From Ostreococcus lucimarinus CCE9901 (lineage: Eukaryota > Chlorophyta > Mamiellophyceae > Mamiellales > Bathycoccaceae), in NCBI RefSeq assembly GCF_000092065.1, contig NC_009358.1:186001-250000 (forward strand): a stretch of 64,000 nucleotides of DNA. Direction: 5' to 3'. The translations under genes and the position numbers were made by a program. Shown in pieces: positions 47,401 through 55,540 of this stretch (position 1 is the stretch's first letter; the number at the start of each line of letters is the position of its first letter). The notes beneath the pieces were generated by a model. That model ran no database searches. It was not told where the DNA came from and was given only the letters and a program-made list of their open reading frames with translations.

Positions 47401-50400
47401 AACTTGAAATAAAACCCGGATCGTCACGAGGAGCCATTCCAATGCCCACTCGGCGCTCAGTAGACCAAGGTGGAGTGATGCAAAGTCCAAGCGCAGACGA
47501 CACCACGTGCGCGCTTGTTTGCTCGTTGCCAAAGTAACAATAGCCAGACTCGTGCAGATTATCTCCGTCGACATGGAGTACGGTTGTTCCGCTAGCCGTA
47601 CCAATACTAGGGTGAACATTGAGAACGACAGGTGGCATGAAAACTTCAAATCCAATCGGTGTTGCAGCGTCGGGCAAAACCATGATTTCAAGAACAGTAA
47701 AACCGAATCCAGAAGGCGGCGTGTCGCAAGTGATCGTTCGCTGATCTTCAAACGTCGCCTGCGCGACCTGTCCATGTAGTTTGCAGCCTAGGTACGCGCC
47801 GTGTGGCAAGTATATTGCACTGTTGGACATCAACTTCAACGTTGTGTCTCCGGCCGCAACGCTCCTCTTCGGCGAGACAAAAGATGGGACGAGTGGAGTG
47901 AAATATTCAAAGCTACCAACCGATGCGTAATCCTTTGAGTTGTACGTCAAAGAGCCAACAACCACAGTACCATTGAGCCCAGCAGGAGAGATGCAAGTGA
48001 CAGACGTCGACGAACGCTGTTCCGAGGTGCTGATTGGACCTATAGTGCCAAACCGACAGAAGATTTCTTGTTCGGTGGCGTCTTCCGCTAAGTTTCCAAT
48101 ATGAAAAGTGAACAGATTGCCTCCGTTTTCCGACAGATATGGGTTTTCCAGACTCTGACTAAGAAAGTCGAAGTCATCCAAATATTGGAACGCCGCAACT
48201 ATCTCGGAAATATAATTTTCATCATCTCGGGGACTGACGCCAAGCGAAACCATGGGCGAATTCCCACTGAGGACAGGAGAAGTACACACACTGAGAGCGG
48301 ACGAAATGGCGTACGCTGTGGTGTTTTGATCACCGAAATGACAGAAACTTGACTCGTGCAAGTGTTCTCCGGCAACGTGGATCACGGAGGATCCACTGTA
48401 GAACCCGACCGACGGAACCATGCTTGTGACAACAGGCGGCACAAAGATGTCAAAGTCTACCCCGACGCCGTCGAGACCTATGGTAGATAACTCCACAAAT
48501 CCCGCCGAAAGAATCGGAACGGGGCAGCTGAGCGTGTATCTTACACAGTCTCTTTGATTACCGCCGGAACACGTAGATGTCCGAACAGCCTGTGACGATA
48601 GAACGGGAAATAACCCAAACATGCATCCCTTTGGCGTCGAGCTCAAACTGTGCCCGGTGGCTTCAAGGACTACGTCAGCAAGGCCCTCGTTCGAAGCTCT
48701 CCCTGGCACGACATGCATGACCGTCATATCCTCCTCGGAATAAATCAAGACAAAATTGGTAAAGTAAGAAGACGTCAAGTGAGATGACAGCCAGACCCGG
48801 ATGGCATCGGGCGACGTCGGTGAGTGCGCCGGAGTCACGAATTCAAAGCTACTTCCCGAGCTTCGCACATACATCGGGCCGATTGAGCCCACGTGTCCAG
48901 CGGGCGCATCCACCAGTTCTTCAAGTATTCCGACAGAAGTTAGCGAGGAAATTTGTATCGTGTCACCTCCAGAGGTTGCCACCGTTTCCGCGGAGATATC
49001 CAGAAGAGTCGGAGCGGGAATGTAACTGATGGACGTTGTACCCATTTCGTCGTAGTTCAAGCTTCCACCAGTATCGACGTATAACGCAATTCTTCCTTGG
49101 TTATTGGAGAAGTACGGTGACTCGCACGTCACCAAGGTCGACGAATGAACTTTTGCGGGCACATTTACGTCGCCAAAGTAGCACTGCACTGACCCACCAG
49201 CCACATCGAGCAAATCTTCACCACTGATAGTGACTAATTCACCACCAGAATTACTGATCAAAGTTGGGTATGCTGACACTAGAATCGGATCAGGTTGGAA
49301 TAAGAACAACGAATCGGTTTCATCTTTCCCAGGTGAGGCACCTAAACTTATTTGAGCGAACCCTGGGGCGTACGCGGGCATGATACACTCAGATACATAA
49401 GGATTCGTGGAGATGGACGTGGCTGAGACGAAAAATCCAGCGACGTGACACTTAATAGAAGTTTCCATTGGGTTTTCATGGAGAATACGAACAGCAACGC
49501 CTCCACTCACGGATCCGAATGACGGATACACCGCCGAGGAAGACACTTCGACGGTTTCGTGATAGCTGAAAGGTTGTTTCACCGACGTGAACATCTCACC
49601 GAATAAACGAGCATACATGGGAATGGTACCCGCGATGTGCGCGGGAACTCGACATTCTAGACCATTCCCGGTCAGTTGTCCGATGATGGGACCAAGACTT
49701 CCGAATTTGCAAGCACAATTGTCAAATGATTGCTGATACGGATCAACTTTGTAGTAAATTATCGCAATAGACCCTCCATCTTCGTTACTTTCTTGAGGCG
49801 ACACGTGTAAAGGATTATCTTCCTCCTTGATGTACTCAAAGACAATACCAGAGGACTCAAATTCATCGTCCGTGAGGCTTGTTGAACCACTTGACAGAAA
49901 ACTGAGAACTGCAGAGCCAGCATCATTCGCTGGTTGCTCGATCACAACTAGAGCACTTGACACAAACTGTACCGGAGAGAATTTGGTGCTTCCAAAAACA
50001 AACTTGTTGTGCGTGACTTCGTTGAAGTGAACGCCAGTCAATTTTATTATTTCTCCTCCAGCTTCTGCGCCATCATACGGCTGCAAATTAGTAATCTGCG
50101 CATGAGGTTCATAACTGAGCTGTATTTGCGAAGAATCCCACACGCTCACGTCGTGAATTTGCACCCCAACAGCGACAAAACCGGAGCTGTGCGCTGGAGC
50201 GAGACACAAAACGAGACCGTTTGACTCCACTTTTGCAACTGCCGCGTGAAGATCGAACACGCAAGCGACTGGTAAGGTCGCTAGCGAAGAAGGCAATGTG
50301 CTCGGTGAAATCATAAGCTCCACCAAAGATCCCCCATCTAACGATACCGACGTGCGGTATGGCTCAGTGAGATCTATGTTGGCAATGTATTCGTACAGAA

Positions 50401-53400
50401 GTGTCGTCGCCGCATTGTCACGCTCATTCATAGCCACAGTCACTGGAACTGTCGCAGGTGAATGGGCAGGCAGGATACATTCAACTTTTTCGGATGAACC
50501 CTGCGTAAGGGAAATTCCAGAGATCGTACCAACTTTGCATGATATTACGCTCAAATCCGTGGAAAAGTCTCCATAGATGTCAACCACAGCACCGCCGGCT
50601 TCCAATCCTCGCGCAGCTGGGTGATCTATTTCGAGTCCAGGAAGAAGAATGAAAGTTATTTGGAAATCCGCACTTTGTTCCACGTCGTTGTATACAAGTT
50701 GTAAAGCAGTGTCATCCTTGCCTTCGGGCGTCACACACACGACGAGCGCCGAAGAAATTACGTGTATAGATGACTTTGCAGTACCTGCACTTGTCGTGTA
50801 ACCGCACGAAGCACTGTAATTCGTACCGCCCCAGATCATATTGGATCCCGTCACATATACCAAACTTCCCCCAATCGTTGGGAATGTGAGTGGAGTCGCT
50901 CTCATGAGTTTCGGTTTGGCAACATAATGGAACTCGAGAGCTGACGACGTAAAATCTTGCAAGTTCATAGAGACATCGATCACCGTGAATCCAGATTTAG
51001 ACGCCGGAGCATTGCAAACAGTATTTGATCCGAAGATGAATGCATTCGTAGTGGTTGAACCAAACCTACACGAAAGATGACTTCCGTAGAAGTTTTCACC
51101 GAACAAAGTCACCGAGGTGCCGCCGGTAACAAAACTCGATTCTGGTATTGTCATTGATGACAACGTCGCGATCACCTTGTACTCAAATGTAGCCGCCGAT
51201 TGACTCAGCTTAATTTCAAACGCAGTATTGTGATGGAACACGTTGACTGGGACTGAACCTGCGCTGTGCGCAGGAGAGACGCAAGACGCCGCATTCATGG
51301 ACAACCATCGTCCAAGAACATTCGAAATGGTTCCAATCCTGAAAGCCAGTGAAACGTCGTTTCGAAACGCCAGGCCATCAAATGAAAGAATAGTACCACC
51401 TTGAGACGGCCCAGTCTTGGGAACTACCCGATGTATGACCGAGGAAGATGTGTTCATGAACTCAAACGGTAAGCCTGGAACCGACCAATCAAAGGCATTG
51501 TTTGAGACTGCAAGGTCATGGTATCCGACCTCCATGCTCGGAGATTCGCACATCACTTGCGAGGGTGAAATAAACGCTGCACGGAATGGAGCTAATGTAC
51601 CGAATCGACACAAAGAAGAGGGAGAAAAGTGATCACCATACACCACGATGGCTGTCCCACCGATGGACGGGCCAGACAGCGGAAGCAAGTGATCCAGCAA
51701 CACCTTCCTCGTTAAAATATCATTTGCATCGGTACTGGAGACGATGTTATTGCCGGAGCTATCGACAATTCTTATATCGTACTCGTTTACGCCGTTGTTA
51801 TCTTCGGGTAACCCACAGAGAACAGAACCATCGCTGAGGACGATGCCTGGGACCAAGGCGTCACCATTTCCAAGATTGCAATACACATCTTGACCAGGAA
51901 CAAATCCCGTACCAGTCACAGTTGCGGTATTATTATCGTTGTTTATAATTGTGGTCACTGACGCTTCAGTAGTATACAAGAAAGTCACCTGCGGACCATC
52001 AGCAAACATGGCGCCGAACTCGCTGACCATGCCGATGTCAAAATTCACCCAACCCTCTACGTGCGCAGGCGCTAGGCACCTATATTCATCTGCAGCGATC
52101 CATTCGCCCACGACAGGACCAATTGAGCCAAACTTACACGCGAGATCGTGTGAATCACTGAAAGAGTGCCCGGCAGCTGTGACTGTGGTACCGCCCTCGA
52201 CTAAACCCATTGATGGTGATAGAGCCGTGACCACTGGAGGTGGATCAAACAAAAATTGCGGCTTCATCGCTAATTCTACTGCGGTTGCTACTACCGATAC
52301 GTCCAGTGCATATGCACCTTCAAACATGCTAGGCGTTTCGCAAATCATCAACGCCGAGGAAACATGTGTTGCCGCTACGGTAGTCGTACCAAACCTACAG
52401 ACAGGATTGTCTTGCAGCAAATGCTCCCCTTCTATGTGGACTAATGTTCCACCTCCTATGGCACCAACTCTGGGCGCTATTCTAGTAATTTCAATCACGT
52501 CCTTTAATTCAAGCTGCACACTGTCTGATGCAAAGACGGAATATTGGAAATCTTGACCGTTCGAGGCCACCGCAACGGAGACAAAACCGATTCCAGCTGG
52601 AGCTACGCAGGTCACAGCGTTGGTTCCCGCGAGACCTGGAACTTTATGCGAGCCAAATTTACACGCAAGCTCTGGTGTTTGCACGACACTCTGTACCGTG
52701 ATAGACACATGGGAAGATCCTGCCGAAGAGACCTGGAACGGCGCGATTGCATCGACAACGAGACTCGATAGAAAAGTGAACGAGTTTGAGAATGTCACAT
52801 AGTCTCGATGATTCATCGAGACGCTCAGGGGCTTAGCCGCTAAAGAAGATGCAGGCGTCGCGCACTCCAATGTATTTTCATTCTGGTAAATCGCGGAGAC
52901 CTCAATTGCTCCGAAGCGACACCGCAACAAACTTGTCGGCGCAAAATTTTGTCCCGTCAGCGTCACCAACGTGCCCCCTTCGCCAGTACCGACTGCTGGA
53001 CTGACGCGACTTATCGACGGCGCGCCGATATAAATGTGCTGGACGCTACTGAAAGCCTCGAAAAAGTTTGAGGAAGTCAAAGACACGTCCACAGCGACGG
53101 TTCCCTTGTCGATCGAAGGTGATTCACACTTCATCAAACCAGACGAGACGATGTGCCCAGTAGTCGTGAGGTCGCCAAATCGACAGTACTGCGACACGTG
53201 CATATCAGCACCGAATACGTCTACGATACCTCCTGAAATACCATACACAGAGTTCACGGCGTCCACCTTGGCGCCACTCACAAATTGATATCCTTTTGTT
53301 CTCAAAAAGTCTCCCGTTTCATTGTTGAGCGCGAATTCGACGTTTACGAAACCCTCCGTGTGTGACGGTGCTGTGCATTTGACCGTCTCGGCGTCTACGT

Positions 53401-53659
53401 AATACGCCCGAACGAACTCATTATCAAACTTGCACGTGAGCTCTGCCCCTGGTATATTCTGAACCGCTGCCAGCTGCTTACTCGAGAGCGTGACGACTTC
53501 GCCGCCGCCCACGTGTCCCGCGCTCGGATACATCCATTCCACCTCTGGAATCTCAAATCCTCGAGCGCCGCACGCGAAGCACGCCGCCACCGTGATTAGG
53601 AATAAAACCAACCAAATCGCACGCGATGGACGAAACGACCTCATATCGCTCGTCCTCAT
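40541..53659 (-). CDS. Giant multi-TIG, cysteine-rich, polytopic cell-surface protein
   Basis: 4372 residues in one open frame without introns. A signal peptide (IWLVLFLITVAACFACGARG, about 15-34) leads into about 25 TIG/IPT-like Ig-fold repeats (about 30-2260), each with a P..G...GG..V...G..F start and a CRFG-like strand. A Cys-rich region of CPxGxYC units follows (about 2268-2855, GCC2/GCC3-like), then an unknown extracellular part (about 2860-3480) with scattered NxT/S sites. About 10-11 membrane spans run from 3485 to 3980. An intracellular tail of some 390 residues ends in five acidic/W-L repeats. I know no named family with this whole order; TIG stacks occur in plexins, fibrocystin and protist surface proteins. 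A giant adhesin or receptor at the plasma membrane is the best guess. GC is clearly lower than in the flanks. Confidence 0.9.
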   Translation of the reverse strand: MRTSDMRSFRPSRAIWLVLFLITVAACFACGARGFEIPEVEWMYPSAGHVGGGEVVTLSSKQLAAVQNIPGAELTCKFDNEFVRAYYVDAETVKCTAPSHTEGFVNVEFALNNETGDFLRTKGYQFVSGAKVDAVNSVYGISGGIVDVFGADMHVSQYCRFGDLTTTGHIVSSGLMKCESPSIDKGTVAVDVSLTSSNFFEAFSSVQHIYIGAPSISRVSPAVGTGEGGTLVTLTGQNFAPTSLLRCRFGAIEVSAIYQNENTLECATPASSLAAKPLSVSMNHRDYVTFSNSFTFLSSLVVDAIAPFQVSSAGSSHVSITVQSVVQTPELACKFGSHKVPGLAGTNAVTCVAPAGIGFVSVAVASNGQDFQYSVFASDSVQLELKDVIEITRIAPRVGAIGGGTLVHIEGEHLLQDNPVCRFGTTTVAATHVSSALMICETPSMFEGAYALDVSVVATAVELAMKPQFLFDPPPVVTALSPSMGLVEGGTTVTAAGHSFSDSHDLACKFGSIGPVVGEWIAADEYRCLAPAHVEGWVNFDIGMVSEFGAMFADGPQVTFLYTTEASVTTIINNDNNTATVTGTGFVPGQDVYCNLGNGDALVPGIVLSDGSVLCGLPEDNNGVNEYDIRIVDSSGNNIVSSTDANDILTRKVLLDHLLPLSGPSIGGTAIVVYGDHFSPSSLCRFGTLAPFRAAFISPSQVMCESPSMEVGYHDLAVSNNAFDWSVPGLPFEFMNTSSSVIHRVVPKTGPSQGGTILSFDGLAFRNDVSLAFRIGTISNVLGRWLSMNAASCVSPAHSAGSVPVNVFHHNTAFEIKLSQSAATFEYKVIATLSSMTIPESSFVTGGTSVTLFGENFYGSHLSCRFGSTTTNAFIFGSNTVCNAPASKSGFTVIDVSMNLQDFTSSALEFHYVAKPKLMRATPLTFPTIGGSLVYVTGSNMIWGGTNYSASCGYTTSAGTAKSSIHVISSALVVCVTPEGKDDTALQLVYNDVEQSADFQITFILLPGLEIDHPAARGLEAGGAVVDIYGDFSTDLSVISCKVGTISGISLTQGSSEKVECILPAHSPATVPVTVAMNERDNAATTLLYEYIANIDLTEPYRTSVSLDGGSLVELMISPSTLPSSLATLPVACVFDLHAAVAKVESNGLVLCLAPAHSSGFVAVGVQIHDVSVWDSSQIQLSYEPHAQITNLQPYDGAEAGGEIIKLTGVHFNEVTHNKFVFGSTKFSPVQFVSSALVVIEQPANDAGSAVLSFLSSGSTSLTDDEFESSGIVFEYIKEEDNPLHVSPQESNEDGGSIAIIYYKVDPYQQSFDNCACKFGSLGPIIGQLTGNGLECRVPAHIAGTIPMYARLFGEMFTSVKQPFSYHETVEVSSSAVYPSFGSVSGGVAVRILHENPMETSIKCHVAGFFVSATSISTNPYVSECIMPAYAPGFAQISLGASPGKDETDSLFLFQPDPILVSAYPTLISNSGGELVTISGEDLLDVAGGSVQCYFGDVNVPAKVHSSTLVTCESPYFSNNQGRIALYVDTGGSLNYDEMGTTSISYIPAPTLLDISAETVATSGGDTIQISSLTSVGILEELVDAPAGHVGSIGPMYVRSSGSSFEFVTPAHSPTSPDAIRVWLSSHLTSSYFTNFVLIYSEEDMTVMHVVPGRASNEGLADVVLEATGHSLSSTPKGCMFGLFPVLSSQAVRTSTCSGGNQRDCVRYTLSCPVPILSAGFVELSTIGLDGVGVDFDIFVPPVVTSMVPSVGFYSGSSVIHVAGEHLHESSFCHFGDQNTTAYAISSALSVCTSPVLSGNSPMVSLGVSPRDDENYISEIVAAFQYLDDFDFLSQSLENPYLSENGGNLFTFHIGNLAEDATEQEIFCRFGTIGPISTSEQRSSTSVTCISPAGLNGTVVVGSLTYNSKDYASVGSFEYFTPLVPSFVSPKRSVAAGDTTLKLMSNSAIYLPHGAYLGCKLHGQVAQATFEDQRTITCDTPPSGFGFTVLEIMVLPDAATPIGFEVFMPPVVLNVHPSIGTASGTTVLHVDGDNLHESGYCYFGNEQTSAHVVSSALGLCITPPWSTERRVGIGMAPRDDPGFISSYGTAFEYIDDLMISAVSPETGSENGGTTLSVSVNGLTDGARYSCRIGTFFPITSYNTQSDVLTCITPARGLGIADISISGNDRDLSTINTATFVYQVPPKISGIIPKVGLSGSRSPIFITGSNFVNTSSLTCRFGQELATATFLSSRSILCVAGVEQSGTRTVFVEVSTNGVDFSEQRLLFHFAQCPSGSYCPESEAILCPRGAFCGGGKNFTLCPPGTFQPRTGQADCLPTPVGYISPDAGSMIPIICPRGAVCDSTGLTVPNKLCPPGHYCLEGTRTSNFTDFTVAERPLPCPFGMYCTAGVVSSASIAYNFTTPQQCYAGYVCEPGSITPQGVGPCPPGHYCPPGQQLRCPKRMYCPGVANAEPKPCLPGEYNSDYGKDSCQKCPKGTICPGFAREAPEVCTPGFVCDTEGLAVAGTRCPAGHYCLENTVTRDPLAIIDVAAIVDASPIALNVDNFRPKPCPPTTFCTEGVTTSIVLEGSFKQPQPCKEGSFCEWATGDSTVVSESATDVYNPMRPCTEGHYCPKRTYIPIPAPRGSYTSGQGNSAAVTCLPGTYTPYEGFQECLTCAAGYECVDEGTFKPTACPAGYFRSARDSIACRQCPKGTWSSSIGLTEESLCLPCNSGLVCAIDGMSNNKPRGQGTAALNEYSAYCDADNTEAYDASKCVLLQLDPEGEADLCPEGYVCDARTSIAEQKCPDGYFCGPGTTPETQFFNKCPAGYYCPAGASYSTRTQFPCQACFFCPTGTGQVLNRCPTGTASSPSAQSLDECSADLITFWRVMPVSFDLIEKTYYKTINATGRDTEWLREVESQIAAGRTLLQIDTTNTSSSNATGPTDPFDYMGMGSCTNKNWELLNPTFILSDDNSIAAVDENNIPLMKFTLPRGHTAKLRLDWRTINENLKYGEHYELLIFTNPVIDDTLCPASEYKSVPCPPWDVGDGITWLNMKVIAGEEQEKKCPASQESLELPFWFARNSDGTATGYNVENPTFGNYVWKRGMHELSIQALDDLPFRIELRMLDGRYQEDNRASFLNSICIDVEFPERASATPTYSVHAILPFEIDEEYQAPLNAPVASTMYRSVSTDYFECANINQDPGCRRLDARAAIDYNSTYGAEWKKFKYLRQQNVLTAEDSPSQAHIDLTSTQAEDWVIVNEDGQTDETITLSLPDVYEQEKYLLNEGLWAADQTLFAMDYLPFFSACRGFDSHIFFSHLTENPYKPVTFGEDRTFVSYGETTLVPKEETVFINQYSPQVQAAVADELELTIDCFYEEAYTEASAKKRWYEAEGDTLFYLTAEAESQDALFEASALANDQTEPAANKEKYMADITAQENIPVIFAPVEGFVLTAGLMPTKVEFEILYYQFTDSDKRIIAATVTMDEYVSATAHDGTYTLSVAVSALGWFDLLNFFAFDFLFYLALFFAIGMLVVLLIFSVWVVVRIFTLLKEPPRFRFLPYLRIMIGPPLMGVTLGMLPFATAQFGLRAVFVAFPIITEFPISIDNIGREIDPAVVEKATAGRYAVCFLTAGMYMMGCAAEILVPAELKDEEEKELEDERYVDEVMFKPEVWKRSHFVLMNILVNVTNVFLIEFSFTDTFGVQFFTIFFLLKVAHVIMEMQIETALGEAFLLAPVSVVLASAVGVATIGADDFTDFTLGFFFETIMGMVEYVYLDAFIAYCALVLPDKISAVVNYIMNLLPFNFGDDDDVEVEEKIDAEDTLVEDLMGFLAAYGVNTAVNYMTPFFIFFFWDFNDQLRLSYLYGFRKKDLLIYLLFSVVIIPFWIVMDIITFNIQELFHGWKVYEYLKYARYRFINRTSRWKGFERVYDESIDPGLRAIDQMCFSSQFYFVLALGGSGSFLFVLALSMMLRANYNMFEDILFWACVLMVLGASYTAKRLALLLANHFGLWRITSSITSGEIIIEDSLDEDFSSIFVPKMAAVIEDSGGDSLQTMDVTTADLTSDQFRHLFMSKNRDWVIDQLQEILSPRTARRLKLGKAVRRRMKAGEMSESDSDMEEDFGEVKLSVGAEAAMRIWLTHAASRASGRGVNLRMLSDTSESETEAGLQRFPPVNLSEASSAALTGWLAAVKQLRANRQSSLTNTAVFSSTDFSSESDTDTEPKYATTEHMSQTSKMVMRDWLTRAREMRASVPPSAPKANLSDDSGDSSSQLSSDSASPERQPVSYVAASVMSQWLQRSRAEKEMSLANTPLSGGPKRQALTSDSGSSSDLESSDDPELAFDTRRPKTLSTASASILTGWLSSAQGVFRRRSRAEARAGSDEDNGSSPESLKPE
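41720..43200 (-). other. Polytopic membrane domain of the giant protein
   Basis: About 10-11 hydrophobic segments encoded here, beginning FLFYLALFFAIGMLVVLLIF and ending ILFWACVLMVLGASYTAK. Acidic loops occur between some spans (DDDDVEVEEKIDAED). I could not match it to a known channel, GPCR or polycystin fold. Confidence 0.7.
45095..46858 (-). repeat. CPxGxYC cysteine-rich region of the giant protein
   Basis: About 20 Cys-pair units such as CPPGHYCLEG, CPFGMYCTAG, CPAGYYCPAG and CPPGTFQPRTGQ. They resemble the ephrin-receptor/GCC2-GCC3 disulphide modules that form stalks in protist surface proteins. The region sits between the TIG stack and the juxtamembrane ectodomain. Confidence 0.75.
46880..53572 (-). 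repeat. Coding array of about 25 TIG/IPT-like repeats
   Basis: Protein-level repeats of about 85-95 residues in the giant gene. Typical starts are ISRVSPAVGTGEGGTLVTLTG, ITRIAPRVGAIGGGTLVHIEG and VTALSPSMGLVEGGTTVTAAG, each followed 10-20 residues later by LxCRFG or LACKFG, and about 50 residues later by a CxxP-type strand. Individual repeats differ strongly in DNA, so the array is old and not a recent amplification. The count is by eye. Confidence 0.75.
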
Positions 53660-54588
53660 CCCGCGCGTCGTCGTCGTCCCGCTCGCGTCGCGTTCAAACC
53701 TTCTCCACCCTCGCCATCGACCGCGCGCGCGCCTCTTTCCCCATCGTCTCCGTCCAGTTCGACGTCTACGTCCTATTTCTCGCCGCCCTCAACGCGTCGA
53801 GCCGATCACCGCTGAATTCTTCGCGCACGTCCCGTCCCGTCGCGCGCACGAATTTGAACGATGCCGCCCCGATGTCCACGACGTATTTTCGTCCGCGTCC
53901 GTCCGCGCGTCCGACGCGCGCGATCGACGTCGCCCGCGCGCGTTCGATCGTCGTCGCGTCGATCGACGGATTCGTCGCGTTCGCACGCGCTCTACCGCGC
54001 GCTCTGCCGCGCGCGTCCCCCGCGCGTCCGACGCCGCGTCAATCCGCGGACCGCGGCCAAAACGGCCGAGTCACTGGCGCGCAGTCAGACGCACGATTTC
54101 CCAATCGAACCGTTTGAAGGCGCTTTTCCTCACCGAATACGACGATGGATCTTCCCTTGAGTCGAGATCGATAAGGGAAAAAAGCGCGCGGTGGTTGGTC
54201 CGTGTGCGACGTGCGCGAGGAAGACTCGCCTCGCGCGCCTCGTCGCGCGTCGCCGCGACGCCGTCCGTCTTTCACACGCGCGCGGAGTAGAGGTGCGGCG
54301 CGAACGATGCGAGCGCGCGGAACGAATGCACGACGCGGTGACCATCGATGCATCGGCGCGCGCGCGCGGACGGCGCGTCGATCGCGCGTGCAGCGCGCGC
54401 GAACCGAGCGCGCGCGATTAGGGTCACGGTGCAGCGCGATGTCGTCGACTGCGTGCGGGCGCGCGCGCGGGCGCGAGCGCGGGTGGTGCAGACGACGACG
54501 GCGCTGGGTGAAAAGTATTTCGTTCGCGCGGCGCGATCGGTGACTGACGACGTGTGAACGCGTGAAAACGCGTGTTTCGCGAGCAGCC
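53660..54588. other. 929-base region without a supported gene
   Basis: Between the start of the giant gene and the eL32 start, on divergent sides. Very GC-rich with several overlapping open frames on both strands, none with domain-like sequence. A TTAGGG motif lies at 54418-54423. It probably contains two promoters and perhaps a leader intron of eL32; an unrecognised small gene or noncoding RNA cannot be excluded. Confidence 0.5.
54418..54423. promoter_or_regulatory. Telo-box-like TTAGGG upstream of eL32
   Basis: TTAGGG (CCCTAA on the other strand) 166 bases before the eL32 start. Telo-boxes are known in plant ribosomal protein promoters. Short match, so low confidence. Confidence 0.25.
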
Positions 54589-55266
54589 ATGGTGACCCCG
54601 CTCATCAAGCACAAGATCGTCAAGAAGCGAACGAAGACGTTCAAGAAGTACCAGTCGGATCGGTACAAGCGCATCGCGAACGTACGTGATAGAAAACGAT
54701 GCGAAATATTCGAATGGCGTCGACGCGCGCGGCGAGAGCGATGATGCGCCGCGCGACGCGCGAGGGTGGTTGAGAACGCGATGACGTCCGGGCGAGGAGG
54801 ACAGACCCTAGCGCGGAAGGCGCCGCGCGCGGGTGGACACGACGGCGTCGAAAACGAACGAGAGACGATGGAATCTCGATCGAAGGCGAGATAAGACCTT
54901 GAATGAGCGCGAGACTGACCGAATGATCGCTTGTCGGCTTTGTACGATGCACAGACGTCATGGAGACGCCCGAAGGGTATTGACTCTCGCGAGCGCCGCA
55001 AGTTCAAGGGCTTGCCGCCGATGCCCAACATCGGTTACGGTTCGGCGAAGAAGACGCGACACTTGTTGCCGAACGGTTTTTTGAAGTTCGTTGTCCACAA
55101 CGTCAAGGATCTCGACCTCCTTCTCATGCACAACCGCAAGTACTGCGCTGAGATTGCGCACAACGTCGCGACCCGCAACCGCGCGGCCATCGTCGAGCGC
55201 GCTCGTCAACTCAACGTGAAGGTGACGAACGCGTCTGCTCGTCTCCGCAGCGAAGAAGACGAATAA
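54589..55266 (+). CDS. RPL32: 60S ribosomal protein eL32 (RPL32), two exons
   Basis: Exons 54589-54681 and 54955-55266 encode 134 residues, the usual length. Exon 1 gives [17 protein letters not shown] and ends YKRIAN. The 273-nt intron has a GTACGT donor, a CTGAC branch point near 54914 and a CAG acceptor. Exon 2 continues [12 protein letters not shown], then [17 protein letters not shown] and ends with [12 protein letters not shown]. All match eL32 from plants and animals across the junction. The protein sits on the solvent side of the large subunit. As in uS3 from this window, the intron falls early in the coding sequence. Confidence 0.96.
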
Positions 55267-55540
55267 ATGTCTGGGTCTTCTTAGCCAACTTAGGAGCAGT
55301 GTCAGCGAGGAGGGTGTGATATTTGGGATAGAGATTTTGTTAGAAAACGTTCAGCGAAATCAAAACAGTACTTTGAGCGCTCGCCACGCCTCGCGCAGCC
55401 TTCTCAAACGCGCTCGCCGTGCGTCTCACGCCTGATTTAGTTTTTATCTTGCTCGCAGTGTTGGCCCCGTCGCTCTGGCGACTCGGTGCGTGTCGCGCGT
55501 TCGCCTTTTGGCCGCAGAGCGCGCCGCGGCGCCAGCGAGG

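Noticed and set aside
40541-53659. Viral or transposon insertion as explanation for the low-GC block
   Set aside because: The block is exactly one coding sequence; there are no terminal repeats, integrase, transposase or capsid-like genes.
53490-55031. Open frames of 160-330 codons in the region before and across eL32
   Set aside because: They cross the secure eL32 exons or the giant gene start in antisense or wrong frame and are Arg-rich without recognisable features.
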